Below are positions 44,538-60,413 of a stretch of 64,000 nt of DNA, one piece after another (position 1 is the first letter of the stretch; each line of letters opens with the position of its first letter). The notes under the pieces are model-generated. The model saw nothing but the letters and a program-made list of their open reading frames with translations, ran no database searches and was not told the DNA's origin. This stretch comes from Sinomonas cyclohexanicum (GTDB lineage: Bacteria; Actinomycetota; Actinomycetes; Actinomycetales; Micrococcaceae): assembly GCF_020886775.1 (NCBI RefSeq), contig NZ_AP024525.1, positions 1,240,001-1,304,000 of the forward strand, given 5' to 3'. Position numbers and translations under genes: made by a program.

Positions 44538-45656
44538 TTGAATACTTTCCGTCCCCGTCTCCCGAAGGCTGGATTCGCCGGCGTCGCCCTCGCGAGCGCG
44601 GCAGCACTCGCCCTCGCGGGCTGCGGCTCCGCCCCCTCCTCGTCCGGCGCCACAGCCAGTTCCTCGGCCCAGGCCTCCAACTACCTCGGCTGCATGGTCT
44701 CCGACTCCGGTGGGTTCGACGACAAGTCGTTCAACCAGTCCGGCTACGAGGGCCTGCAGAAGGCCGTCAAGGATCTCGGCATCCAGGAGAAGCACGTCCA
44801 GTCCAAGGCGGACACGGACTACGATCCCAATCTCCGCTCCATGGTGCAGGCCGGCTGCAAGCTCACGGTCACCGTCGGCTTCCTCCTCGGCGACGCCACC
44901 AAGAGCATCGCCGCGGCCAACCCGAACAGCCACTTCGCGATCATCGACTACACGGACCCGGCGTTCCCCAAGAACGTCAAGCCGATCGTGTACGACACGG
45001 CGCAGGCCGCGTTCCTCGCCGGCTACCTCGCCGCGGGCACCACGAAGACCGGCAAGGTCGCCACCTTCGGCGGCCTCAACATCCCGACCGTCACGATCTT
45101 CATGGACGGCTTCGCCGATGGCGTGAAGTACTACAACCAGAAGAAGAACAAGAACGTCCAGGTCCTCGGCTGGGACAAGGACAAGCAGGACGGCACGTTC
45201 GTGGGCGACTTCAAGTCCATCGACAAGGGCAAGGTCCTCACCCAGGGCTTCCTCCAGCAAGGAGCGGACATCATCCTGCCGGTGGCCGGTCCCGTGGGCT
45301 CGGGCGCCGGCTCCGCCGTGCTCGATGCGAAGAAGGCGGGCACCGACGCGAAGCTCATCTGGGTCGACTCCGACGGCTACCTGACGGCTCCCGACTACAA
45401 GTCGGTGCTGCTGACCTCGGTCCAGAAGAAGATGACCGACGCCGTGGAGTCCGTCATCAAGGACGACAAGGACGGAAAGTTCGACCCGTCTCCGTACGTG
45501 GGCACCCTCGAGAACGGCGGAGTGGCCCTTGCGCCGTTCCACGACCTCGACTCGACAGTGCCGGCGGATATGAAAAGCGAGCTCGCGTCGCTCCAGAAGG
45601 ACATCATCTCCGGCGCGGTCAAGGTCGAGTCGAAGTCCAGCCCGGTCACGAAGTAG
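44538..45656 (+). CDS. BmpA-type nucleoside-binding lipoprotein
   Basis: 372 aa from TTG 44538, chosen because GGAGG stands at proper distance and the product starts directly with a lipoprotein signal (lipobox ALAGC, Cys29). The BMP/PnrA-like domain has VSDSGGFDDKSFNQSGYEGLQKAVKDLG and VGFLLGDATKSIAAANPNSHFAIIDY. It captures nucleosides outside the cell for the ABC transporter encoded next. Downstream genes (ATPase, permease, then deoA and add) confirm a nucleoside-salvage operon. Confidence 0.9.
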   Translation: MNTFRPRLPKAGFAGVALASAAALALAGCGSAPSSSGATASSSAQASNYLGCMVSDSGGFDDKSFNQSGYEGLQKAVKDLGIQEKHVQSKADTDYDPNLRSMVQAGCKLTVTVGFLLGDATKSIAAANPNSHFAIIDYTDPAFPKNVKPIVYDTAQAAFLAGYLAAGTTKTGKVATFGGLNIPTVTIFMDGFADGVKYYNQKKNKNVQVLGWDKDKQDGTFVGDFKSIDKGKVLTQGFLQQGADIILPVAGPVGSGAGSAVLDAKKAGTDAKLIWVDSDGYLTAPDYKSVLLTSVQKKMTDAVESVIKDDKDGKFDPSPYVGTLENGGVALAPFHDLDSTVPADMKSELASLQKDIISGAVKVESKSSPVTK

Positions 45657-45737
45657 TCGCTCTCGATCGACGCGCCAGCGCCGCCCGCCCTCTCACGGGA
45701 CCGGGCGGCGCTCGCGCTCAAAGGGGTGGATCCCGCA

Positions 45738-47294
45738 GTGAAACTCGAACTCCGCGGCATCACGAAGCGCTTCGGCACCTTCGCCGCCAATGACCACATC
45801 GACCTGACCGTCGAGGACTCCCAGGTGCACGCGCTCCTCGGCGAGAACGGGGCCGGCAAGTCCACGCTCATGAACGTCCTGTATGGGCTCTACGAGCCCA
45901 CCGAGGGCGAGATCCTCGTAGACGGCCGGTCCGTCACCTTCCGCGGCCCCGGGGACGCCATGGCCGCCGGGATCGGCATGGTGCACCAGCACTTCATGCT
46001 CGTTCCGGTCTTCACCGTGGCCGAGAACGTGGCGCTGGGAGCAGAGACGACCAAGGCGGCCGGCTTCCTCGACCTCGACGCGACGAGGAAGCGGATCCGC
46101 GAGATCTCGGCCCGCTACGGCTTCGACGTCGATCCCGACGCACTCGTCGAGGACCTCCCCGTAGGGGTGCAGCAGCGGGTGGAGATCATCAAGGCGCTCG
46201 TCCGCAACGCCAAGGTCCTCATCCTCGACGAGCCCACCGCCGTCCTTACGCCGCAGGAGACCGACGAGCTCCTCGCGATCATCGGCGAGCTCAAGGCCTC
46301 GGGCACCTCGATCATCTTCATCTCCCACAAGCTGCGCGAGGTCAAGGCTGTCGCAGACGTGATCACCGTGATCAGGCGAGGCCGCGTGGTCGGTGACGCC
46401 GCGCCGTCGGCCGCCCCCGCGGAGCTCGCCACGATGATGGTGGGTCGGCCGGTGAGCCTCACCCTTGACAAGGCGCCCGCCGAGCCCAAGGACACGACCT
46501 TCTCGGTCACGGACCTCACGGTGACGGCGCCGAACGGCCAGCGCGTCGTAGACGGGGTTTCGTTCAGCATCGCCCAGGGCGAGATCCTCGCCGTCGCGGG
46601 CGTGCAGGGCAACGGCCAGACCGAGCTCACTGAGGCGATCCTCGGCCTCCACCGGCACGTGACCGGCTCGGTGAAGCTCGACGGCGAGGAGCTCCTCGGG
46701 CGCTCGGTCAAGCACGTGCTCGAGGCCGGGGTGGGATTCGTCCCCGAGGACCGCTCGCACGACGGGCTCGTGGGGTCGTTCAGCGTGGCCGAGAACCTCG
46801 TGCTCGACCTCTACGACCGAGCGCCCTTCGCCCGCGGGCTCGCGATGAGCCCAGCGCGGGTGGCCACGCAGGCCAAGGAGAAGATCGAGGAGTTCGACAT
46901 CCGCACGCAGTCTGCGGACGAGCTCGCGTCCTCCCTCTCCGGCGGAAACCAGCAGAAGGTCGTCATGGCCCGGGAGCTGTCCCGGCCGCTGCGGCTCTTC
47001 ATCGCCTCCCAGCCGACGCGCGGCGTGGACGTCGGCTCGATCGAGTTCCTGCACCGCCGGATCCTCGCCGAGCGGGACCACGGGACGCCGGTCATGATCG
47101 TCTCGACCGAGCTCGACGAAATCATGGAGCTCTCGGACCGCATCGCCGTCCTCTACCGTGGCCGGCTCATGGGAATCGTCGACGGCGACACGCCGCGCGA
47201 CGTGCTCGGCCTGATGATGGCGGGCATGAGTGCGGACGAGGCCGCGGCAGCGGCAGCGCAGGCTCCCGAGAAGACAGGAGAGGCAGATGGCTGA
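45738..47294 (+). CDS. Nucleoside ABC transporter ATP-binding protein
   Basis: 518 aa with two ABC domains, as in NupO/YufO-type importers. First domain: Walker [10 protein letters not shown] (35-43), VHQHFMLVPVFTVAENV, ILDEPTAVLTPQE. Second domain: GVQGNGQTE as degenerate Walker [29 protein letters not shown] and SQPTRGVDVGS in the Walker B region (Asp replaced by Gln, usual for this site). The GTG at 45738 is preferred to GTG 45726, whose ribosome site is too near. It overlaps the permease start by 8 bp. Confidence 0.93.
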   Translation: MKLELRGITKRFGTFAANDHIDLTVEDSQVHALLGENGAGKSTLMNVLYGLYEPTEGEILVDGRSVTFRGPGDAMAAGIGMVHQHFMLVPVFTVAENVALGAETTKAAGFLDLDATRKRIREISARYGFDVDPDALVEDLPVGVQQRVEIIKALVRNAKVLILDEPTAVLTPQETDELLAIIGELKASGTSIIFISHKLREVKAVADVITVIRRGRVVGDAAPSAAPAELATMMVGRPVSLTLDKAPAEPKDTTFSVTDLTVTAPNGQRVVDGVSFSIAQGEILAVAGVQGNGQTELTEAILGLHRHVTGSVKLDGEELLGRSVKHVLEAGVGFVPEDRSHDGLVGSFSVAENLVLDLYDRAPFARGLAMSPARVATQAKEKIEEFDIRTQSADELASSLSGGNQQKVVMARELSRPLRLFIASQPTRGVDVGSIEFLHRRILAERDHGTPVMIVSTELDEIMELSDRIAVLYRGRLMGIVDGDTPRDVLGLMMAGMSADEAAAAAAQAPEKTGEADG

Positions 47295-47639
47295 GACCAC
47301 TACGGCACCGCGGGAGTCCGTGGCCCGCAGGATCGCTACCGGCACCCCGATGGTCTCCCTGCTCTCGGTGGTCCTGGCCATCGTGATCGGCGGGATCCTC
47401 ATGGCGGTCACCAACCCCAAGGTCGCCACCGCAGCGGGCTACTTCTTCGCCCGGCCATCTGACACGATCGCGGAGGTCTTCCGCCCGTATGCGGCGCTGA
47501 TCCAGGGCTCGATCTTCAACTGGGAGGGCGTGGACCTCGTCGCGAAGCTCTACCCCCTCGCGGAGACGCTCACGGTCTCGACGCCCCTCATCCTGGCCGG
47601 GCTCGGGGTGGCGATCGCGTTCCGGCGGGCTGGTGTGGC

Positions 47640-47640
<1 letters not shown>
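47287..47640 (+). pseudogene. Nucleoside ABC transporter permease, truncated by the G-rich tract
   Basis: ATG 47287 starts a normal BPD_transp_2 permease: RRIATGTPMVSLLSVVLAIVIGGILMAV, PSDTIAEVFRPYAALIQGSIF and TLTVSTPLILAGLGVAIAFR. The family should continue AGLFNIG-like. Instead, from about 47632 the sequence drifts (bases missing around TTCCGG-CGGGCTGG) into G-rich low complexity. About 115 of an expected 400 or more residues remain. The remaining permease, a second permease and probably cytidine deaminase are expected between here and deoA but cannot be recognised. Confidence 0.85.
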
Positions 47641-52754
<5,114 letters not shown>

Positions 52755-52755
<1 letters not shown>

Positions 52756-53573
52756 GCAGGCGCCGGGCTCGCGCCTGCGGACAAGAAGCTGTACGCGCTG
52801 CGGGACGTGACGGCACGGTCGAGGCGATCCCGCTCATCGCCTCCTCGATCATGAGCAAGAAGATCGCCGAAGGCACGGGAGCGCTCGTCCTGGACGTCAA
52901 GGTCGGCTCGGGGGCCTTCATGAAGGACGAGGCGAGCGCGCGGGAGCTTGCCCAGACCATGGTCGCCCTCGGCCAGGACGCAGGGGTGCACACCGTGGCG
53001 CTCCTCACCGACATGGACACCCCGCTCGGCCTCACGGCCGGCAACGCGATCGAGGTCGAGGAGTCCCTCGAGGTGCTCGCGGGCGGCGGCCCGGAGGACG
53101 TCGTCGAGCTCACGGTGCGCCTCGCCGAGGAGATGCTCGCCGGGGCCGGGGTGCATGACGCCGACCCGGGCGCCGCCCTCAAGGACGGCCGAGCGATGGA
53201 CGTGTGGCGCCGCATGATCGCCGCGCAGGGAGGCGACCCGGACGCGGCCCTGCCCACGGCGAGGGAGTCGGAGACGGTGTACGCGCCCGCGGACGGCGTG
53301 CTCGTGGGCCTCGACGCGCTGTCCGTGGGCGTCGCGGCGTGGCGGCTCGGGGCCGGCCGGGCCCGGAAGGAGGACGCCGTCCAGGCCGGCTCAGGCGTGC
53401 GGCTCCATGCCAAGCCAGGTGCCGCTGTCCGCGCCGGCGAGCCGCTCATGACCCTCCTGACGGACACCCCGGAGCGGTTCGACCGTGCCAAGCAGGCCCT
53501 CGATGGCGCCGTCACGATCGCCCCGGAGGGTTCGCGGCCCGCGCACCGGCTCATCATCGACCGGATCGCATGA
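52755..53573 (+). pseudogene. deoA: Thymidine phosphorylase, C-terminal part with frameshift
   Basis: From about 52760 the sequence encodes LAPADKKLYALRDVT in one frame. After one missing base near 52812 (GGC-ACGG for an expected GGCCACGG) it continues in another as VEAIPLIASSIMSKKIAEGTGALVLDVKVGSGAFMK, the classic thymidine/pyrimidine-nucleoside phosphorylase core, to a normal end at 53573. The N-terminal 170 or so residues, with the KHSTGGVGDK-type phosphate site, are lost in the G-rich tract. The enzyme would cleave (deoxy)thymidine or uridine with phosphate. The gene is probably intact in the organism. Confidence 0.88.
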
Positions 53574-53735
53574 GCCGGCCGGGCGCGGCCGGTGCCGGCT
53601 CCGCCCGGGGGAGGACGCGCCGTCGTCCGCAGGGAGGAGCCCTGTCCGGGCACAAGTGGGCCCTCCGGCGGATAGTCGCGGCGGGCGGGGCATGGGACAC
53701 TGGAAATGGTCCATTAGTCCGAGGAGCACCACCCC

Positions 53736-54494
53736 ATGTCGCTTGAGGTCATCAACGAAGCGATTCTGCATGCCGCCGGGCAATGGTGGATCTACCCGGT
53801 GCTGCTGGTCTTCTTCTTCGTTGACGGCTTCGCGATGATCGCGCCCAGCGAGACGCTGATCGTGGCCCTCGCCGCCTTCTGGCGGCACTCGGGCGAGCCG
53901 AACCTCTGGATACTCGGCGCCACGGCGCTGATCGGGGCGATGGCCGGGGACAACATGGCGTACTTCCTGGGCCGCAAGATCGGCACCGACCGCTGGAAAT
54001 GGATGCGCCGCCCCAAGGTCCAGAAGGTCTTCGCGTGGGCCCGGCATGAGCTCGACAAGCGCGGCGCCGTGCTGATCTTCACCGCGCGGTACATCCCGTG
54101 GGGCAGGGTCGCGGTCAACTACGTCTCGGGCAGCACGGGGTTCCGCCACCGGACCTTCTTCTGGCTCGACGCCTTCGCCTGCCTCACGTGGGTGGGGTAT
54201 TCGCTCGGCATCGGGCTCCTTGCGAGCTCGTTCCCGTGGCTCCACCACAACCCGCTGCTGAGCGTGGGCGTCGCGGTGGGGTTCGCCCTCGTCCTCGGGT
54301 TCGTGCTGGACCACGCGATCACGGTGCTGCACCGGTGGCGTGACACCGTGGATGCCCGCAAGGCGGCCGCAGAGGCCGCGGCCGAGCACGAGCGCGAGCT
54401 GCGGCTGCACCCGCACGGGCCCGCCGACGACTACGCGCCCCACGAGCGGACCGCCGATCTGGCGCGCGGGAACACCTCGACCCAGGGCGACTGA
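53736..54494 (+). CDS. DedA family membrane protein
   Basis: 252 aa with five to six helices. DedA/SNARE-associated signature: FFVDGFAMIAPSETLIVALAAF, GAMAGDNMAYFLGRKIG, ARYIPWGRVAVNYVSGSTGF (the conserved R-x-x-P/G-x-R segment) and FFWLDAFACLTWVGYSLGIGL. DedA proteins act as undecaprenyl-phosphate or phospholipid flippases/transporters coupled to ion gradients. A charged, Ala/Glu/His-rich C-terminal tail (from about 205) is variable. ATG at 53736 with GAGGAGC upstream. Confidence 0.9.
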   Translation: MSLEVINEAILHAAGQWWIYPVLLVFFFVDGFAMIAPSETLIVALAAFWRHSGEPNLWILGATALIGAMAGDNMAYFLGRKIGTDRWKWMRRPKVQKVFAWARHELDKRGAVLIFTARYIPWGRVAVNYVSGSTGFRHRTFFWLDAFACLTWVGYSLGIGLLASSFPWLHHNPLLSVGVAVGFALVLGFVLDHAITVLHRWRDTVDARKAAAEAAAEHERELRLHPHGPADDYAPHERTADLARGNTSTQGD

Positions 54495-54501
54495 CCCGGG
54501 C

Positions 54502-54516
54502 TAGAGTTGTCCCGTG
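54502..54516 (+). promoter_or_regulatory. Leaderless promoter of add
   Basis: TAGAGT at 54502-54507, six bases, then GTG at 54514. No ribosome site. Its existence means add is not only read from the nucleoside operon. Confidence 0.55.
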
Positions 54517-55656
54517 ACTGAGCCGAACATCGACGCCGCCCCGGACCTCACCTTCGACCTGCGCTCCCTGCCGAAGGTTTCCCTCCACGACCATCTCGAC
54601 GGCGGCCTGCGCCCCGCCACGATCATCGAGCTCGCCGCCGAGATCGGCCACGAGCTCCCCTCGACCGACGCCGTGGCCCTGGGCCAGTGGTTCCGGGACG
54701 CCGCCGACTCGGGCTCGCTGCCGCGCTACCTCGAGACGTTCGACCACACGATCGCCGTCATGCAGACCGCGCCTGCGCTGCGCCGGATCGCCCGCGAGTT
54801 CGTCGAGGACCTCGCGGACGACGGCGTCGTGTACGGGGAGGTGCGCTGGGCACCCGAGCAGCACCTCACCGCGGGGCTCACGCTGGACGAGGCCGTCGAA
54901 GCTGTCCAAGCGGGCCTCGAGGACGGCATGGCCGCGGTCGAGGAGTCGGGGCGCGTCATCGCCGTCGGCCAACTCATCACCGCCATGCGCCACGCGGACA
55001 ACTCACAGGAGGTCGCCGAGCTCGCCGTGCGCCACCGGGACAAGGGCGCGGTCGGGTTCGACATCGCCGGCGCCGAGGACGGCTTCCCGCCCTCGCGCTT
55101 CGCGGAGGCGTTCACGTACCTCGCGCGGAACAACTTCCCCGCCACGGTGCACGCGGGCGAGGCCGCGGGCCTGGACAGCATCCAGTCCGCCCTCGTGGAC
55201 GGCCGGGCCCTCCGCCTCGGGCACGGCGTGCGGATCGCGGAGGACATCACGGTCGAGTCCACGGACGAGGTCGATGAGGACGGCGTGCCGATCCTCGACG
55301 TGACCCTCGGCCCGCTCGCCGCGTGGGTCCGCGACCGCGGCATCCCGCTCGAGCTGTGCCCCTCCTCGAACCTGCAGACCGGCGCGATTGCCAAGTGGGG
55401 CGAGGACATCCTCGACCACCCGTTCGACATGCTCTACGAGCTCGGCTTCAACGTCACGGTCAACACGGACAACCGCCTCATGAGCGGCGTGACGCTCACG
55501 GACGAGTTCGAGCTCCTCGTCGAGGCCTTCGACTACGACCTCGACGACCTCCTCGAGCTGACCCTCAACGCGGCCGAGGCCGCGTTCCTGCCGCTCGAGG
55601 ACCGCGAGGACCTCGTCGAGTACATCAACGAGGCGTACGCGAACCTGGCCGACTAG
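54514..55656 (+). CDS. add: Adenosine deaminase
   Basis: 380 aa. Metal-binding HDH is in LPKVSLHDHLDGGLRP; further ligands and catalytic residues are in GFDIAGAEDGFPP, TVHAGEAAGLDSIQSAL (catalytic His/Glu), LRLGHGVRI and VNTDNRLMSGVTLTDE. It deaminates (deoxy)adenosine to inosine in purine salvage, matching the nucleoside importer and thymidine phosphorylase upstream. A 25-residue insertion-like acidic segment (ESTDEVDEDGVPILD) is normal for actinobacterial members. Confidence 0.95.
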   Translation: MTEPNIDAAPDLTFDLRSLPKVSLHDHLDGGLRPATIIELAAEIGHELPSTDAVALGQWFRDAADSGSLPRYLETFDHTIAVMQTAPALRRIAREFVEDLADDGVVYGEVRWAPEQHLTAGLTLDEAVEAVQAGLEDGMAAVEESGRVIAVGQLITAMRHADNSQEVAELAVRHRDKGAVGFDIAGAEDGFPPSRFAEAFTYLARNNFPATVHAGEAAGLDSIQSALVDGRALRLGHGVRIAEDITVESTDEVDEDGVPILDVTLGPLAAWVRDRGIPLELCPSSNLQTGAIAKWGEDILDHPFDMLYELGFNVTVNTDNRLMSGVTLTDEFELLVEAFDYDLDDLLELTLNAAEAAFLPLEDREDLVEYINEAYANLAD

Positions 55657-55698
55657 TCAGAGAACAGGTGACGAGCAGGGTGCGGCAGGGAGCCTGAG

Positions 55699-56400
55699 GT
55701 GAGTGCCCCCGTCGACCGTCTCGTGGAGGTGGTGCGCCTCCTGCGTGAGCACTGCCTGTGGACGGCGGAGCTCACGCACGCCTCGCTCGTGACCTACCTG
55801 ATCGAGGAGTCCTACGAGCTCGTCGAGGTCATCGAGGACGGCGCCCCCGAGCAGGAGCTCAAGGGCGAGCTCGCGGACGTGCTCCTGCAGGTGGTGCTGC
55901 ACGCCGAGATCGCCCGGGAACGCGGCGCGTTCGATCTCGACACGGTCGCCGAGGCGCTGACCGAGAAGATGGTCCGGCGGAACCGGCACGTCTTCACTCC
56001 CGACGGCGGCCTCCAGCCGAGCTTTCCCGCGACGGTCGAGGAGATCATCGCCTCGTGGGACGCGGCGAAGCGGGAGGAGCGGCTCGCGCAGGGCGAGCGC
56101 GTGGAGGGGTCCGCGGGCTCGGCGCACGACGGCGGCGACTCGCCGCGGCTCGTCGGTCCCGACGCGCTCGAGGGGCTTCCGCGGCACCTGCCGGCGCTCG
56201 CGCTCGCACAGAAGGCGCTGGGGCGGGCCGAGCGTCGTCGTGCGCTCGACGGGGTGGCCCCGGTGTCAGGGGAACCGACCTCGGCGGGGTTCGGGACGGA
56301 GGAGGAACTCGGTGACTTCCTCCTGGGGGTGGTGCGCGAGGCGCGCGCCCGGGGACTGGATGCCGAGCGGGCGCTGCGGGGCGCCGTCGGCCGCCTCTAG
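55699..56400 (+). CDS. mazG: MazG-type nucleoside triphosphate pyrophosphohydrolase
   Basis: 233 aa. The MazG core (1 to about 115) has LVTYLIEESYELVEVIED and LKGELADVLLQVVLHAEIARE, giving the ExxE...ExxD Mg ligands, and KMVRRNRHVF. It hydrolyses non-canonical or surplus (d)NTPs to monophosphates. The C-terminal half is a partial second MazG-like region with GALPALALAQKALGRAE-like sequence. GTG at 55699 with GGGAGCCTGAG upstream. Position before eno matches mycobacterial mazG-eno synteny. Confidence 0.9.
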   Translation: MSAPVDRLVEVVRLLREHCLWTAELTHASLVTYLIEESYELVEVIEDGAPEQELKGELADVLLQVVLHAEIARERGAFDLDTVAEALTEKMVRRNRHVFTPDGGLQPSFPATVEEIIASWDAAKREERLAQGERVEGSAGSAHDGGDSPRLVGPDALEGLPRHLPALALAQKALGRAERRRALDGVAPVSGEPTSAGFGTEEELGDFLLGVVREARARGLDAERALRGAVGRL

Positions 56401-57822
<1,422 letters not shown>

Positions 57823-57974
57823 CCCGCCTTCTGGGCCGGGCTTGGGCCCAGCCTGCGCCGAACGGCGACCCGCGGCGGCTATCGTTGACACGACGATGGC
57901 CGCCGCGGCGCCGTATCCGGCCCCAGCCGCTGGCGGCCCGGCAAGCAAGGACCCGACACGCAAGGAGCTCTCTC

Positions 57975-58638
57975 ATGGCGACGCGTCGACCGGCCGTGCC
58001 GCGCACGCCGGCAACGAGGCGGCCCGGCCCGCCCGCGCAGGCTGCGACGCAGTCTGAGCCGCGGCCTGAAGAGAAGCCGACCATGGCGCCCAGCCCCGAC
58101 GGGGCGCGCGGCTCCGCCGGGGCGCCCGCATCGGCCGCGGCACGCAAGGCCGGCAAGTCGCCCAAGGCTGCCAAGGCGTCCAGGCCCGACAAGGCCCGTA
58201 AGGCACCCAAGACGCCCCTGCGCACCCCCGTCCCGACCGACGACACTCCGGTGCCCGCCCGGGCGTTCTCCGGCCGCATCGTCGCCCTCGTCGTGGTGCT
58301 CGTGGCCATCACCATCATGCTCGCGCCCACCGTGCGCGTGTTCCTCGGCCAGCGCGCGGAGATCAGCTCCGCGGACCAGGCGGAATCGCGCGAAGAAGGC
58401 GGAGCAGGGCACCCTCAGGGACTCGATCGCCCGCTGGGAGGATCCCAACTACGTCAAGCAGCAGGCCCGAGACCGCATTAACATGGTGATGCCCGGCGAG
58501 ACCTCGTACTGGGTCTTCGGCCAGAGCGGTGCGGCCCCCGCAGGCACCGCCGGCAGCGGGCCCATCACGGTCAGCGGCGGCGACAAGCCGTGGGCCGAGG
58601 GCTTCTGGGACTCGCTCGTCCGGGCCGCGACCGACTGA
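57975..58638 (+). pseudogene. FtsB/DivIC-type septum formation initiator, frameshifted
   Basis: ATG 57975 (AAGGAG upstream) opens a basic, Ala/Pro/Lys-rich N-terminus of about 95 residues, then one membrane helix (GRIVALVVVLVAITIMLAPTVRVFLGQRAEI) and the start of a coiled coil. At about 58391 the frame shifts: TCGCGCGAAGAAGG is two bases (one CG) short of a run that would keep AKKAEQGTLRDSIARWEDPNY in frame. The second frame carries the classic WEDPNYVKQQARDRINMVMPGE-type end and stops at 58638. The partner FtsL/FtsQ-binding division role is usually essential, so a sequencing error is likely. Gene order eno, this, DUF501, ppx is as in Mycobacterium. Confidence 0.82.
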
Positions 58639-58716
58639 CGGGCGAGGCCTTCAGCCGACCCGAGCGCGCGAGGCGGGCACGCGCCGTCGTGCGCCGCACC
58701 GAACCGACGAAGGACA

Positions 58717-59439
58717 GTGACCACCGTGACCGAGACCCCCACTACGCCCGGCCCCACCCCCGGGGACGTTCCGACCGCGGAGGACCTCGACACCCTCAGC
58801 CGCCAGCTCGGGCGTCCCGTGCGGGACGTCGTGGCCATCCCCGCGCGGTGCGTGTGCGGAAACCCGCTCGTCGCGGCGACCGCGCCGCGACTCTCGAACG
58901 GCACACCGTTCCCCACCACGTTCTACCTCACGCACCCCGTCATCACCTCGGCCGTCTCGCGACTCGAGGCAGGCGGCCTCATGACGGAGATGAATGACCG
59001 GATTGCGGCCGACCCCGCGCTTGCCGCCGCCTACCGCGGCGCGCACGAGGCGTACCTTGCCGCTCGGGAGGAGATCGGCCGGCGCGCCGGGACGGGGCCG
59101 GTTCCGGAGATCGACGGCGTCTCGGCTGGCGGGATGCCCACACGGGTCAAGTGCCTCCATGTCCTTGTGGGCGAGTCGCTCGCGCTCGGGCCGGGGGTAA
59201 ATCCGTTGGGGGACGAGGCCATCGAGGCCATCGCCCCGTGGTGGACCGCCGACCGCTGCCATTGCGCGGGCGCGTGGGAGACGGAGGGCGACGCGCCCGA
59301 GAAGGACCTTTCGCGGCACGGGCCCCAGGGGCTTCCGTCCATGACAGGCCGGGCCGCCCCGGTGCGCGGGTCGCAGGACGCCGGGCCCACGACGGCCGAG
59401 GGCCAGGGGCTGAGCGCTGAGGGAGGGGACCGCTCGTGA
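58717..59439 (+). CDS. DUF501 domain-containing protein
   Basis: 240 aa. The conserved core (about 20-180) has LSRQLGRPVRDVVAIPARCVCGNPLV with a CxC pair, FPTTFYLTHP, RVKCLHVLVGESLALGPGVNPLGDEA and CHCAGAW. All members are uncharacterised; the cysteine/histidine pattern suggests a metal site. It invariably sits between the FtsB-like gene and ppx in actinobacteria, hinting at a link to cell envelope or polyphosphate. The C-terminal 45 residues are low complexity. The GTG at 58717 is close to AAGGA; GTG 58726 is an alternative. Confidence 0.88.
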   Translation: MTTVTETPTTPGPTPGDVPTAEDLDTLSRQLGRPVRDVVAIPARCVCGNPLVAATAPRLSNGTPFPTTFYLTHPVITSAVSRLEAGGLMTEMNDRIAADPALAAAYRGAHEAYLAAREEIGRRAGTGPVPEIDGVSAGGMPTRVKCLHVLVGESLALGPGVNPLGDEAIEAIAPWWTADRCHCAGAWETEGDAPEKDLSRHGPQGLPSMTGRAAPVRGSQDAGPTTAEGQGLSAEGGDRS

Positions 59440-60413
59440 GGGTGGCCGGAATCGACTGCGGGACCAATTCGATCAGACTCCTGGTCGCCGACTCGGTGCC
59501 GGACCGCGCGGCGGCGCGCCTGGACGACGTGCACCGCGAGATGCGGATCGTGCGACTCGGCCAAGGCGTCGACGCGACCGGGATGCTCGCACCCGAGGCA
59601 CTCGCCCGCACCTTCGCCGCCGCCGACGACTACGCGGCGACCGTGCGCGGCCTCGGCGCCGAGCGCGTGCGTTTCGTCGCGACATCGGCCATGCGGGACG
59701 CCCGCAACCGGGACGAGTTCATGGCCGGGATCCGGGAACGGTTCGGTGTCGAGGCCGAGATCGTGCCAGGGACCGAGGAGGCCGCCCTGAGCTTCGCGGG
59801 GGCGGCGAGCGTGCTTCCCCTCGAGGCGGGAAGGCCGGTCCTCGTGGTGGACCTCGGCGGGGGCAGCACCGAGTTCGTACTCGGGGACGCCGGGGGAGTG
59901 ACCGCCGCACGGTCCATCGACATGGGCTGCGTGCGGCTCACCGAGCGCCACCTGCGTTCCGACCCGCCCTCACCCGAACAGATCGAGGCGGCCGAGCGCG
60001 ACGTCGACGCCGGCATCGACGAGGCGCTCGCCGAGGTGCCGCTCGGCGACGCAACGGCGGTGATCGGCGTCGCCGGCTCGATCACGACCATCACGGCCCA
60101 CGCGCTGGCGCTGCCCGCGTACCTGCCCGAGCGGATCCATGGCGCCGAGCTGCCGATCGCACAGATCAGCGATGCCTGCTCGTCTCTGCTCTCGCTCAGC
60201 CACGCGGAGCGGGCGGCCCTGCCGTACCTGCATCCAGGCCGGGTCGACGTCATCGGGGCCGGGGCTCTCGTATGGCGGCGCATCCTCGCGCGGATGGGGG
60301 AGCTCACGGGCGGCCGGATCACGACCGCCGTCACGAGCGAGCACGACATCCTCGACGGCATCGCCTTGAGCGCCCTTGACCGGCCGAACACCCTGACGCG
60401 GAAGGCCATGTGA
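59436..60413 (+). CDS. ppx: Exopolyphosphatase / ppGpp phosphohydrolase family
   Basis: 325 aa, the short (two-domain) Ppx/GppA type like mycobacterial Ppx2. ASKHA-fold motifs: VAGIDCGTNSIRLLVAD at the start, VRFVATSAMRDARN, PGTEEAALSFAGA, LVVDLGGGSTEFVLGD and VIGVAGSITTITA. It may hydrolyse polyphosphate or pppGpp. GTG 59436 overlaps the DUF501 stop (GTGA), and its own stop overlaps the subtilase start, so three genes are translationally coupled. Confidence 0.93.
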   Translation: MRVAGIDCGTNSIRLLVADSVPDRAAARLDDVHREMRIVRLGQGVDATGMLAPEALARTFAAADDYAATVRGLGAERVRFVATSAMRDARNRDEFMAGIRERFGVEAEIVPGTEEAALSFAGAASVLPLEAGRPVLVVDLGGGSTEFVLGDAGGVTAARSIDMGCVRLTERHLRSDPPSPEQIEAAERDVDAGIDEALAEVPLGDATAVIGVAGSITTITAHALALPAYLPERIHGAELPIAQISDACSSLLSLSHAERAALPYLHPGRVDVIGAGALVWRRILARMGELTGGRITTAVTSEHDILDGIALSALDRPNTLTRKAM

